Assembly (NCBI GenBank): GCA_902464645.1
Contig: CABQKL010000073.1
Coordinates: 1-9,410 of the forward strand
Length of the DNA: 9,410 nucleotides
Direction: 5' to 3'
DNA from: an uncultured Collinsella sp.
GTDB lineage: Bacteria; Actinomycetota; Coriobacteriia; Coriobacteriales; Coriobacteriaceae
Positions 1 to 6,208 of the stretch are shown here, piece after piece. Under the pieces are notes generated by a model that saw only the letters and a program-made list of their open reading frames with translations, did not search any database and had not been told where the DNA came from. The number at the start of each line of letters is the position of its first letter. The first letter of the stretch is position 1. A program made the position numbers and the translations under genes.

Positions 1-692
1 CCGCTGCAGACCAAAAAGCGTGCAATGAGCTTAACGTAGTCGTACCAGTCGTCGTCGCTGATGATGGTCGAGGAGCCCAACTCGGCGCGCGCCTCGCTCT
101 TGGTGCGGTATTCGCCGCGGATCCATTTGGTCACGCGGCTCATAGCTTCTTCGTCACCCTCCGAGACGGCCGTGCGATAACGGCGGAGCATGCGGACAAA
201 GTCAAAGCCGTGGACCATCTCCTCGAGCGGGGCCAGTTGGGCATTAACGGCAGACTCGTCGGCGTCGGCACACGAGGCGACCCAACGATCCAGGATAAGG
301 TTGAGTGCGCCGCCCTCGGGGCGCGTCTTGGTCGATATGTTGCGGATGAGCTCGCGATAGGTGGCGAGGCCCTGGCCCTGGCCGCCCTGTAGGCGGCGCT
401 CAGGGGAAAGGTCGGCATCGGCGACCACAAAGCCCTCGCCCATGGCATGCGTTCGGATGGTCTGGAGCAAAAAGCTCTTGCCGGCGCCGTAGCGACCGAC
501 TAGGAAACGGAAGCTTGCGCCGCCATCGGCGATGAGGCTCAGGTCGGTGAGCAGAGCACGGATCTCGACCTCTCGTCCCACGGTGATGTAGGGAAGGCCG
601 ATGCGCGGGACAACACCGCCCTTGAGCGAGTTGAGAATGACGGCGGCGACGCGCTTGGGCACGCGGGGTGCTGCGGGTGCGGTATCACTCAT
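1..692 (-). CDS. P-loop ATPase, DUF2791 / BREX BrxD-like (C-terminus beyond window)
   Basis: Only the first 230 codons are present; the gene continues past the left edge. The ATG at 692-690 starts inside the upstream TerB-N gene and overlaps its TGA by 8 nt (ATGAGTGA). GAGAGG lies about 11 nt ahead, so translation is probably coupled. A Walker A motif, GRYGAGKS, is at residues 66-73 (474-497), preceded by a typical family start in which residues 35-40 read LPYITV and are followed by GRE. After it come 'VADADLSPERRLQGGQGQGLA' type features, with RRLQG and the helix YRELIRN near residues 105-120, as expected for DUF2791 ATPases such as BrxD of BREX phage-defence loci. The P-loop implies ATP hydrolysis; a role in moving or remodelling DNA is inferred from the family and the TerB-N partner. 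Family members are usually about 430 aa, so roughly half is seen. A DEAD/DEAH helicase gene commonly follows in such modules and would lie left of the window. Confidence 0.85.
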   Translation of the reverse strand, partial: MSDTAPAAPRVPKRVAAVILNSLKGGVVPRIGLPYITVGREVEIRALLTDLSLIADGGASFRFLVGRYGAGKSFLLQTIRTHAMGEGFVVADADLSPERRLQGGQGQGLATYRELIRNISTKTRPEGGALNLILDRWVASCADADESAVNAQLAPLEEMVHGFDFVRMLRRYRTAVSEGDEEAMSRVTKWIRGEYRTKSEARAELGSSTIISDDDWYDYVKLIARFLVCS

Positions 693-2430
693 GGTCTAGG
701 TATCCTCTCACGTCTGCTTCGTAGTCCTCGATAATTTGCGGTCCTTCTGAGCCAAATTCAATAACGGTGTCGCCCACCAGGTCAAAGAGCGCTTCGTTGA
801 TGCTGTCGACGAGCATGTCCTCACTCTTGCCCGACTGTGCCACCGCCGATGCCGTCTGCGCTGCGTTTTGCTCGAGTAGTGCTCGAAGATAGGCGTCTGC
901 GGCGGAATCGAGTGCGGACGCGGTGTCGGCGGGCGTGGGCGCTGGTGCGAGGAGCGGGGCTACGACGCCAAACTGCTCGGTGGAGATGGTTGGCTCGCTA
1001 GCCTCGTCCTGCTGCATGGCCGTCGCGACTGGTTCGGCGATCGTGTCGGCCACGGGCTCGGCTTTCCGTCGTTCGGCTACTGCCACCTCGGCATCCGCAA
1101 ACGTGCCGTCCTCGCGCTCCTCGTCGATCAAAAGCGCCTCGCGCGTTTGTGCGGCGGCGCTCCGAATGTGCCCCAGCTGGCTCAGGTCGATATCGATCTT
1201 GACGGGCTGGTACGCGGCATCCCATGAAAGCCATGCCGTGATCTCGTCATCGATAATCTTAGCTAGATATTTGGGGACCTTCTCTTCCTTAAGGGGATGG
1301 CCGGGATCCAGTGCCAAGCGCAGGCGCTGATCACAAGCACGCATCATCTCACCGAGCTTGCTGCTTTTTTGTCTGCTGCCGTGGATGCGCATGCATTCCC
1401 AAAAGCCATTTTGGCAGCGGTAGATGTGAATGGGGTCCAGGCGATATTCACAGTCCTCGTGGCGCTCGGGCGCAAAGAACACGGCCGAGGCAAACATGGT
1501 GTAGGGCATGGCCGTCTCCTCCCCAAACAAGCTCGCTACGATGCCGGTCTTTCGGTGCGTGTCATAGTAACGCGCCATACGGACATACACGGCGCATGCC
1601 ACGTGGCGCAGGTCGCGATGGTGGGAACGGTCGAGCCGTGAGTTATTCAGGTTGTACGTCGAGAGTGCGTCGATGGCAGCCATGAGCCGCTCCTCATGCG
1701 CCTCATCGGGCGGAAGGGGAAGCGTGGGCTCGGAGGTCTTGCGACGCTTGAGGGTCTGGCCGGACGGTGCCGGTGCTGGTACAAGGTCTCGCGCCGCGCG
1801 TCGCAGTTCAATAAGGGCGTTATCGAACATGACGGTTTTAGAGTCGCGAAGCAGCTTGGGGTCGAGCTCATGGAACACGGCATAGTCCTGCAACCACACA
1901 CGTGCGAACCGGTCGATGCCGGGTTCAAAGGCGCGATAGGCATCCCAAAATGCCTTGATCTTGTCATAGCCGTCCCGCGGATTGTCGACGCCAATGCCGC
2001 AAATCAGCTCATAGAGATACAGAAAGGCAAAGGACGTAGACGTTTCCTCGACGGTTCCGCGACGCACTTGGGCACGCCAGGTAAAGTAGCCGCGCAACTG
2101 TCGATCGCTCATGGCATTGTAGGTGGGAAAGTACGACTTAAAGGTGCCGTTGTAGGGGCAGTCGTCCTCAAAGTCGGCCATCAGCAGGCCTTGGCGGTAG
2201 AAAAGCTCAGCTTCCGAAAGCCAGCGACCCGCGCCGCCTTTGGGGTCATCCTGCCAGCGCGATATCTCGCGCATCTTGCGGTACTGGTCGGGGAGGAAGT
2301 TCTGCATCTGACGACCGGTCTTGAGAATCGGCTCGTCAGCATAGATTTCGTTTGAGAAGCGGGCGGACTGATGGGTCCGGGCCTCGGCCATAATGCGCTC
2401 GATGAGCATCTTGACGTCCTGGTCGGCCAC
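685..2430 (-). CDS. TerB-N / TerB-C domain protein
   Basis: This 581-residue protein starts with GTG at 2430-2428, preceded by a purine-rich GGAGAGGAGAGG. Residues 65-120 carry the TerB-N signature: GRWLSEAELFYRQ, then a DCPYNG turn (90-95), then SDRQLRGYFTWR (108-119). Residues 130-215 are helical. Residues 216-245 form a Pro/Lys-rich linker. Residues 250-400 are a second helical region. Residues 410-440 (DLSQLGHIR, then ALLIDEERED) and 537-578 (MLVDSINEALFDLVGDT, then an acidic stretch ending EDYEADV) match the TerB-C region. An Ala/Glu-rich low-complexity stretch (445-510) separates the two TerB-C blocks. No membrane segment or signal peptide is seen, so it is cytoplasmic. TerB-N/TerB-C proteins are known from comparative genomics to sit beside ATPases and helicases in predicted stress or defence loci; the biochemical role is not established. 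It overlaps the downstream ATPase by 8 nt, and a LexA-like box lies in its promoter. Confidence 0.88.
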   Translation of the reverse strand: MADQDVKMLIERIMAEARTHQSARFSNEIYADEPILKTGRQMQNFLPDQYRKMREISRWQDDPKGGAGRWLSEAELFYRQGLLMADFEDDCPYNGTFKSYFPTYNAMSDRQLRGYFTWRAQVRRGTVEETSTSFAFLYLYELICGIGVDNPRDGYDKIKAFWDAYRAFEPGIDRFARVWLQDYAVFHELDPKLLRDSKTVMFDNALIELRRAARDLVPAPAPSGQTLKRRKTSEPTLPLPPDEAHEERLMAAIDALSTYNLNNSRLDRSHHRDLRHVACAVYVRMARYYDTHRKTGIVASLFGEETAMPYTMFASAVFFAPERHEDCEYRLDPIHIYRCQNGFWECMRIHGSRQKSSKLGEMMRACDQRLRLALDPGHPLKEEKVPKYLAKIIDDEITAWLSWDAAYQPVKIDIDLSQLGHIRSAAAQTREALLIDEEREDGTFADAEVAVAERRKAEPVADTIAEPVATAMQQDEASEPTISTEQFGVVAPLLAPAPTPADTASALDSAADAYLRALLEQNAAQTASAVAQSGKSEDMLVDSINEALFDLVGDTVIEFGSEGPQIIEDYEADVRGYLDHE

Positions 2431-2468
2431 CGCCCTCTCCTCTCCCTATATGGTGTCGGTGACCTCAT

Positions 2469-2497
2469 ATCATAGCACAGCATCAAACAGGTGTTCG
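2469..2497 (-). promoter_or_regulatory. Extended -10 promoter of the TerB-N/ATPase operon
   Basis: On the minus strand TGC-TATGAT is an extended -10 element (2477-2469). At 17 nt spacing the -35 hexamer would be CGAACA (2497-2492), a poor match, which fits reliance on the extended -10. Transcription would start near 2462, giving a leader of about 30 nt before the GTG at 2430. The -35 region and half the spacer lie inside the LexA-like box, so repressor binding would exclude RNA polymerase. It is read from sequence only. Confidence 0.5.
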
Positions 2498-2498
2498 A
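2483..2498. promoter_or_regulatory. LexA/SOS box (TCGAAC-N4-GTTTGA)
   Basis: On the minus strand the site reads TCGAACACCTGTTTGA: half-sites TCGAAC and GTTTGA separated by ACCT. It differs by one base from the perfect dyad TCGAAC-N4-GTTCGA, the known actinobacterial LexA operator, and contains the core of the Gram-positive CGAAC-N4-GTTCG box. It covers the -35 region of the candidate promoter and lies 53 nt upstream of the TerB-N start codon, a classical repressor position. A LexA gene is not in the window, so binding is inferred from the match and its placement. Confidence 0.65.
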
Positions 2499-2518
2499 GA
2501 TAGCACTATGCAGATAGT

Positions 2519-3235
2519 TTAGAACAGGAGGGCGTAGACAACCGCCACGACGACGGAGGGGAGCATGTTGGCCGTGCGGAAGGTCTGAGGTCGAATAAGG
2601 TTAACGCCAACACAGAAGATGAGCATGGAGCCCACAAGCGAAAGGCTGTCGAGGGCTGCGGTGGTCATGATGGGGGAGAGTGCGCCGGCAAAAAGCGTGA
2701 TCGTGCCCTGGAATACGGCAACGGGCAGGGCCGAGAAGATGCAGCCGCGGCCAAGCGAGGCCGTCATGGTGCAGACGATGATGCAGTCCAGCGCGCCCTT
2801 CAGGGCAAGCGTGGACCAGTCGCCGAGCAGACCGTCCTGAATCGATCCTACGATGGCCATGGCGCCGATACACACGGTGAGCGATGTCGAGACAAAGGCA
2901 TTGGTGAACTCGTTGTCACCCTCGCTGCCGGTTTTGCGCTTGAGCCATTCGCCGAGGTTCTCGATGGCGGCCTCCAGGTTGATGGCCTCGCCGATGAGCG
3001 AACCAAGGGCAAATGAGACGATAAGCATGGTAGTGCCGGTGGTCGCCAACGTCTCTCCATCGATAACGAGCATCTTTTGCATGGTGCCGCCCAGGCCGAT
3101 AAACAGAACGCACAGCCCCGACGCCTTCATGAGCGTGTCTTGGATGCGGGGCGTAATGAAGCGCCCACCCATGAGGCCCAGCAGACCGCCCGCGATCAAA
3201 AGCGCGACGTTGATGATCGTTCCTAAACCTGGCAT
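2519..3235 (-). CDS. DUF554 family membrane protein (YdfK/YqgA-like)
   Basis: A 238-residue integral membrane protein with about seven or eight hydrophobic segments. It begins MPGLGTIINVALLIAG, the usual start of the DUF554 family, and has the glycine-rich repeats GGLLGLMGGR and GALD...MTASLGRG typical of it. The function of the family is unknown; a transport role is often supposed but unproven. The ATG at 3235-3233 is chosen because AGGAGG (3245-3240) lies 4 nt ahead. A longer reading from a TTG at 3259 would place the Shine-Dalgarno inside the coding sequence. It stands 89 nt after the surface cluster and 88 nt before the TerB-N gene, each gap holding a candidate promoter, so it may be transcribed alone. 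Length is normal for the family (about 230 aa). Confidence 0.85.
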   Translation of the reverse strand: MPGLGTIINVALLIAGGLLGLMGGRFITPRIQDTLMKASGLCVLFIGLGGTMQKMLVIDGETLATTGTTMLIVSFALGSLIGEAINLEAAIENLGEWLKRKTGSEGDNEFTNAFVSTSLTVCIGAMAIVGSIQDGLLGDWSTLALKGALDCIIVCTMTASLGRGCIFSALPVAVFQGTITLFAGALSPIMTTAALDSLSLVGSMLIFCVGVNLIRPQTFRTANMLPSVVVAVVYALLF

Positions 3236-3266
3236 GAACCCTCCTGTAATTGATGCCAACGCGGCA

Positions 3267-3275
3267 ATCGTAGCA
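3267..3275 (-). promoter_or_regulatory. Candidate extended -10 promoter of the DUF554 gene
   Basis: On the minus strand TGC-TACGAT (3275-3267) fits the extended -10 pattern TGnTAnnAT. The hexamer 17 nt upstream (GAACGC) is a poor -35. Transcription would start near 3260, about 25 nt before the ATG and just ahead of the AGGAGG ribosome binding site. It is the same architecture as the promoter before the TerB-N gene. Confidence 0.35.
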
Positions 3276-3324
3276 GAACGGGGAAGGGAGCGTTCAGTAT
3301 CCGAGCCAAGCGGCGGTTAGCGGT

Positions 3325-4728
3325 CTAGGATAGGACGGGGCTAAAGTCGAAGCGCAGCGTCATGAGGTGCTGTGGGGACTCGATGGCCGCGGCAATGATG
3401 TCGGCATCTCGTGCACGATCGAACCCTTCAAGTTCCATTTGATAGGGGACGTCTTCTTGGATACCGATGCGACGAGGAACCAAAAGCTTGGTTCCATCGA
3501 ATTCTTCGGTTCGCGTTCCGTCTGCTGCAACGGAATAAAGGTGCAACTTGGCGGTCGTCGTGGCATCAAGTGCCGAGATAGCTTGGATGTCGTTCGATGC
3601 GCTCCTTGCTCCCACTGCTGTAAGTGCCGTAGGCGCGACGACTTCACCCGAAGGCAAAAAGACGAGCTCGACGGTATTGGGGAATGCGATGAGGATATTT
3701 TTGCGGCGGGGCGCATTGGCAGCGACTGGCTCAATGCTTGCGGCATCGACGGTTTCCGTGTGGTCGAGCGCGACCATCATGCAACAGTTGTCTTCGTCGA
3801 CATCTGGGGGAGCGGCAAATTTCAGGCCGTCTTTCGGTTGGGGATCGCCTAGTTCGGTGGCGGTGTCGCCTGACTTCTCGAGAGGAACCGCAGCGTTGTC
3901 TTCTGACGATGCATCGTCTGCATCGTCAACATGTGGCGGTGCGTCTGCGATCTCGTCTTTGGGGGATTTGTCATTATCGCTCGATATAGGAGCAGCAATC
4001 CCGACGGACCCCACTCCGTGCCATGTCATTTGGAGCAGCGCCGGATCGGCGAGAATGCGCTGCACGCCCGGCTCCTGGGCATCGATATTGATGGGGGCGG
4101 GTTCTGATCCGCGCGTGAGGTTAAGCGAGCCCTTCTGTCTATTGCTTTGAGCCTCTTGGTCGTCCGCGTCGCCAGCGTAGAACAGCAAAGGCGCATCTCC
4201 CGTTGCGATGGCTTCGGTGTCTGCCTTGGTCAGTCGCAGCGATGCCGTAAAGGAGATGATGGGCTGCGCGCCATCGACATTCGAGGGAACGCAGCCCAGG
4301 CATACACCCCCTCCTTCTTCTTCATAGGCCGCGCTGTCGAAGACGACCTTCGCCCCGTTCGCCGAGTCATCGACCGAGTCAATATCGATGTGCAGCTCTA
4401 AGTCGCATGGGTCGCCATCGGCGTCGACTGCAGCCGATTTCCATGTGCAGATGGCATAACCTGTCTGGGGGCCGTTCTCCTTGTCCGGTCGCTTGATATC
4501 CACGACTATCGAGTCGACCGTATTGCGGTGAAGGCATCCCGAGGTTCGGACCGTGGCGTGTGCGAGCGAAAAACGTTGGCAGGCGACGATACTCGACGAA
4601 TTCGCCACGGGGTTCAGAGCTTGCGGTAGGGAGTTTGCCGTGGCAGGCGTCGCCCAAGCGGCGAAAGGCGTACCGCTCGCCAGTGCGCTGCAGAGCGCGG
4701 CAACGGGCAAAAGGTTTTTGGGTGCCAT
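3325..4728 (-). CDS. Exported two-domain protein with acidic linker, unknown family
   Basis: I do not recognise this 467-residue protein. The ATG at 4728 follows TAGGAGA with 3 nt spacing. Residues 1-26 look like a Sec signal peptide (Lys4, hydrophobic 6-24, cleavage probably after AWA at 24-26). Residues 32-243 form a first region with six cysteines (50, 65, 94, 108, and C143/C146 in CLGC). Residues 249-313 are a low-complexity linker rich in Asp, Glu, Ser and Pro. Residues 340-467 form a second region resembling the 200-aa secreted protein encoded upstream: a P-x-V-x-x-x-F...G-E-V-V-x-P start (350-366) and a final strand LMTLRFDFSPV (455-465). C315 and C316 are adjacent. The mature part has eight cysteines, so disulfides are possible. 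No sorting signal or C-terminal anchor is seen. It is the last gene of the surface cluster, 39 nt after the small LAQTSD protein. An extracellular structural or adhesive role is inferred from location only. Confidence 0.8.
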   Translation of the reverse strand: MAPKNLLPVAALCSALASGTPFAAWATPATANSLPQALNPVANSSSIVACQRFSLAHATVRTSGCLHRNTVDSIVVDIKRPDKENGPQTGYAICTWKSAAVDADGDPCDLELHIDIDSVDDSANGAKVVFDSAAYEEEGGGVCLGCVPSNVDGAQPIISFTASLRLTKADTEAIATGDAPLLFYAGDADDQEAQSNRQKGSLNLTRGSEPAPINIDAQEPGVQRILADPALLQMTWHGVGSVGIAAPISSDNDKSPKDEIADAPPHVDDADDASSEDNAAVPLEKSGDTATELGDPQPKDGLKFAAPPDVDEDNCCMMVALDHTETVDAASIEPVAANAPRRKNILIAFPNTVELVFLPSGEVVAPTALTAVGARSASNDIQAISALDATTTAKLHLYSVAADGTRTEEFDGTKLLVPRRIGIQEDVPYQMELEGFDRARDADIIAAAIESPQHLMTLRFDFSPVLS

Positions 4729-4767
4729 GGTTCTCCTATCTATTCCGCGTACTCCGGTCGTGCTTGG

Positions 4768-5028
4768 CTATTGGTTGCGTTTGATGTGCAGGCCAAGGCA
4801 CGTCAGTCCTGCTCCCGCCGTGGCGACGCCCGCCGCAATGAGTTGCCGGGTGTCGCTCGTCTGAGCGAGCGGCTCGTGGCGGCTGCCGCGATTAAGGCCC
4901 GAAAGGTCGACGGTCACTTCTGTGGCCGCCTGCGCTTGCTCTTGTTGAGCAAAGGCCATGGCAGGTGCGGATGCCAAGATGCCGACGATGGCGGCCAGTG
5001 CAATCGCCTTAGGACGTGGCGTGCGCAC
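4768..5028 (-). CDS. Small exported protein with degenerate sortase signal LAQTSD
   Basis: An 86-residue protein, unrecognised as a family. The GTG at 5028-5026 is chosen because it gives a well-formed signal peptide: basic start RTPRPK, hydrophobic 8-24, cleavage after AMA (25) or AFA (27). A longer reading from a GTG at 5118 would put about 30 hydrophilic residues ahead of it. The C-terminus has the three parts of a cell-wall sorting signal: LAQTSD (54-59), a hydrophobic stretch (63-82) and a basic tail (KR at 83-84, end HIKRNQ). Coriobacterial sortase substrates often use LAxTG-like variants; here Ser replaces the Gly. The exposed part is only about 30 residues, so it could be a cap, anchor or sorting partner rather than an adhesin. 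The start overlaps the end of the preceding gene by 20 nt and has only a weak ribosome site, so coupling is likely. An alternative reading is a simple tail-anchored peptide. Confidence 0.7.
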   Translation of the reverse strand: MRTPRPKAIALAAIVGILASAPAMAFAQQEQAQAATEVTVDLSGLNRGSRHEPLAQTSDTRQLIAAGVATAGAGLTCLGLHIKRNQ

Positions 5029-5611
5029 CGGGCTCGACCGTCCAGGTGATGCTTGCCACTTGATCTCCCGTGCCGGTGGCGTGGTAGATGTCACGCGTGA
5101 CGCGGGCGACGTGGCCACTCACATTGAGCTTGATCTTGTCCGTTCCGTCGGCAATGCCCTCGTACTTCATGTCGAAGCTTTCGTCTTTGGAAAGATCGAG
5201 GCCCGTAGTCTGAGTCGCCGAGCTGGCATCCTTTTCTGCCTTATCGGGGCCAACCTTAAAATCGATGGAGTTCTGGGCCGAGCCCGTCTTTGCGTCTGCA
5301 ACGATTGTCCAGTCGTTCTTGGCCGTGACCTTCATGTTAGTGACGTGGATGCCATATGCCGAGAGGTTGTCGATGGTAAGCGTCTTGCCGGAGGGTCCTA
5401 CAAGCGTTCCGTCTGCATTGGCGGCAAAGGGGATGACCGTTGGCGCCTTAAACGAAACATTGCTAATGTCGGCCTTCACCGTCACATCGGTGGTTCCAAC
5501 GCGCACCTCTGCCATGGCCGCCGTTGGCGCGGCGCCCATCGCAAGTGCGAGCGCAAGCCCTGCGCCCACGGCGAGTGCCCTGGCTCCGCTCAGGTTCATG
5601 GGTGTGTTCAT
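5009..5611 (-). CDS. Secreted beta-rich protein, pilin-like or surface subunit (unknown family)
   Basis: A 200-residue exported protein. The ATG at 5611-5609 follows AAAGGA with a 6-nt spacer. Residues 1-34 form a signal peptide (hydrophobic 11-28, cleavage after AMA at 32-34). The mature protein alternates short beta-prone strands: VRVGTTDVTVKA (36-47), APTVIPFA (56-63), a DGTLVGP turn (67-73), LTIDNLSAYGIHVTNMKV (78-95), and a final strand ASITWTVEPG (186-195). This layout (P-x-V-x-x-F, then G-P, then N-x-S, ending in an ITWT-type strand) recurs in exported proteins of Coriobacteriia and Firmicutes that lack a named function. It has no cysteine, no sorting signal and no C-terminal anchor. 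It lies between the single-pass membrane protein (87-nt gap with two hairpins) and the LAQTSD protein (20-nt overlap), suggesting a shared surface assembly. Function is not known. Confidence 0.8.
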   Translation of the reverse strand: MNTPMNLSGARALAVGAGLALALAMGAAPTAAMAEVRVGTTDVTVKADISNVSFKAPTVIPFAANADGTLVGPSGKTLTIDNLSAYGIHVTNMKVTAKNDWTIVADAKTGSAQNSIDFKVGPDKAEKDASSATQTTGLDLSKDESFDMKYEGIADGTDKIKLNVSGHVARVTRDIYHATGTGDQVASITWTVEPGAHATS

Positions 5612-5630
5612 AATCGATCCTTTCTACTCG

Positions 5631-5649
5631 TCACGGACTGTTTCCGTGA
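5631..5649 (-). other. RNA hairpin before the 200-aa secreted protein gene
   Basis: Perfect 7-bp stem TCACGGA/TCCGTGA with a 5-nt loop. In the leftward transcript it ends 10-15 nt before the AAAGGA ribosome site of the next gene. No run of U follows, so it is unlikely to be a standard intrinsic terminator. It may protect or set processing of the downstream message, or affect its translation. Confidence 0.45.
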
Positions 5650-5663
5650 TGGTTGGACGAATG

Positions 5664-5681
5664 GGGGCAGGGTGCTGCCCC
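5664..5681 (-). other. RNA hairpin after the single-pass membrane protein gene
   Basis: Perfect GC-rich 7-bp stem GGGGCAG/CTGCCCC with a 4-nt loop, 17 nt beyond the stop codon of the 169-aa protein in the leftward transcript. The following bases are CATTCGTCC, without a U tract, so termination would be weak or factor-dependent. With the second hairpin it forms a tandem pair in this 87-nt gap, a common arrangement where genes of one operon need different mRNA levels. Confidence 0.45.
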
Positions 5682-5698
5682 TGCGAGCGCGTCGGCCA

Positions 5699-6208
5699 CT
5701 AGCCTTCTGCCTGGGCCACCCGCACTTTGACGCGCGTCGGATTGCCGTGGGTGTCGTAGGTCTTGGCATCGAGCGCCTGAATCTCGATATATGCCTCGCC
5801 TTCTTGGATATCGCCGGCGGGACAGGTCTCAACCGTCTTGCCGGCTTCGACCACACCGGACTCATAGATGGTCTCGTCGTTTTGAATCACGCGGAAGCGC
5901 TGGGGAAACTTGTTGTCTTGGACGTTTTGCACGTTGACGCGCAGCTTGCCGCCTTCCTGCAACTGTGCGACCGGCGCGACCGAGATCGTCATCATGTTGT
6001 CGCGGACGATGGCGTCGAGCTCATCCTGGATTTCTTGGCGCGATTTACCCTCTGCCGTCGTGACCGAGGCGCCCGCTTCGGGCACGGGCTGCGACTGCCA
6101 GGCGTATAACCCTACGGCGATGAGGGCGCAGACGATAGCCAGGCAGACAACGACGAGTTTCTTGCGACGTCCCAGTCCTGCAAGGCGGGGCGGCTTCTTC
6201 GCGCTCAT
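5699..6208 (-). CDS. Single-pass membrane protein with extracellular beta domain, unknown family
   Basis: A 169-residue protein. The ATG at 6208-6206 overlaps the previous stop as ATGA and has AAGGA 6 nt ahead; this is preferred to the far longer open frame starting at 6571, whose first 121 residues are the Arg/His/Pro-rich shadow of the preceding gene. Residues 1-17 are basic (KK, R, RRKK), residues 18-37 form one membrane helix, and residues 38-169 would face outside. Residues 55-70 are a short charged helix. Residues 72-166 are predicted beta strands with the sequence RFRVIQNDETIYESGVVEAG (104-123). The ETIYESG-x-(V/I)-x-x-G-x-x-(V/I) pattern is familiar from small Gram-positive membrane-anchored proteins of unknown function found near surface-protein genes, probably an immunoglobulin-like fold. 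C129 is the only cysteine in that domain. A role as membrane base or chaperone for the exported proteins downstream is an inference. Confidence 0.75.
   Translation of the reverse strand: MSAKKPPRLAGLGRRKKLVVVCLAIVCALIAVGLYAWQSQPVPEAGASVTTAEGKSRQEIQDELDAIVRDNMMTISVAPVAQLQEGGKLRVNVQNVQDNKFPQRFRVIQNDETIYESGVVEAGKTVETCPAGDIQEGEAYIEIQALDAKTYDTHGNPTRVKVRVAQAEG

Noticed and set aside
2472..2506. Two copies of ATAGCAC 28 nt apart before the TerB-N gene.
   Set aside because: Seven bases only, and one copy is part of the -10 element; likely chance.
3276..3295. GAACG...CGTTC inverted repeat as a terminator of the surface cluster.
   Set aside because: 5-bp stem with a 10-nt loop and no U tract; too weak to call.
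3908..3927. Tandem TGCATCGTC repeat in the large exported protein gene.
   Set aside because: Two 9-nt units encoding part of the acidic linker; ordinary low-complexity coding sequence.
4958..6109. Long plus-strand open frame of 383 codons opposite the surface genes.
   Set aside because: It runs antisense across three genes that have ribosome sites, signal peptides and sensible overlaps; its product is Arg/His/Cys-rich with no recognisable domain.
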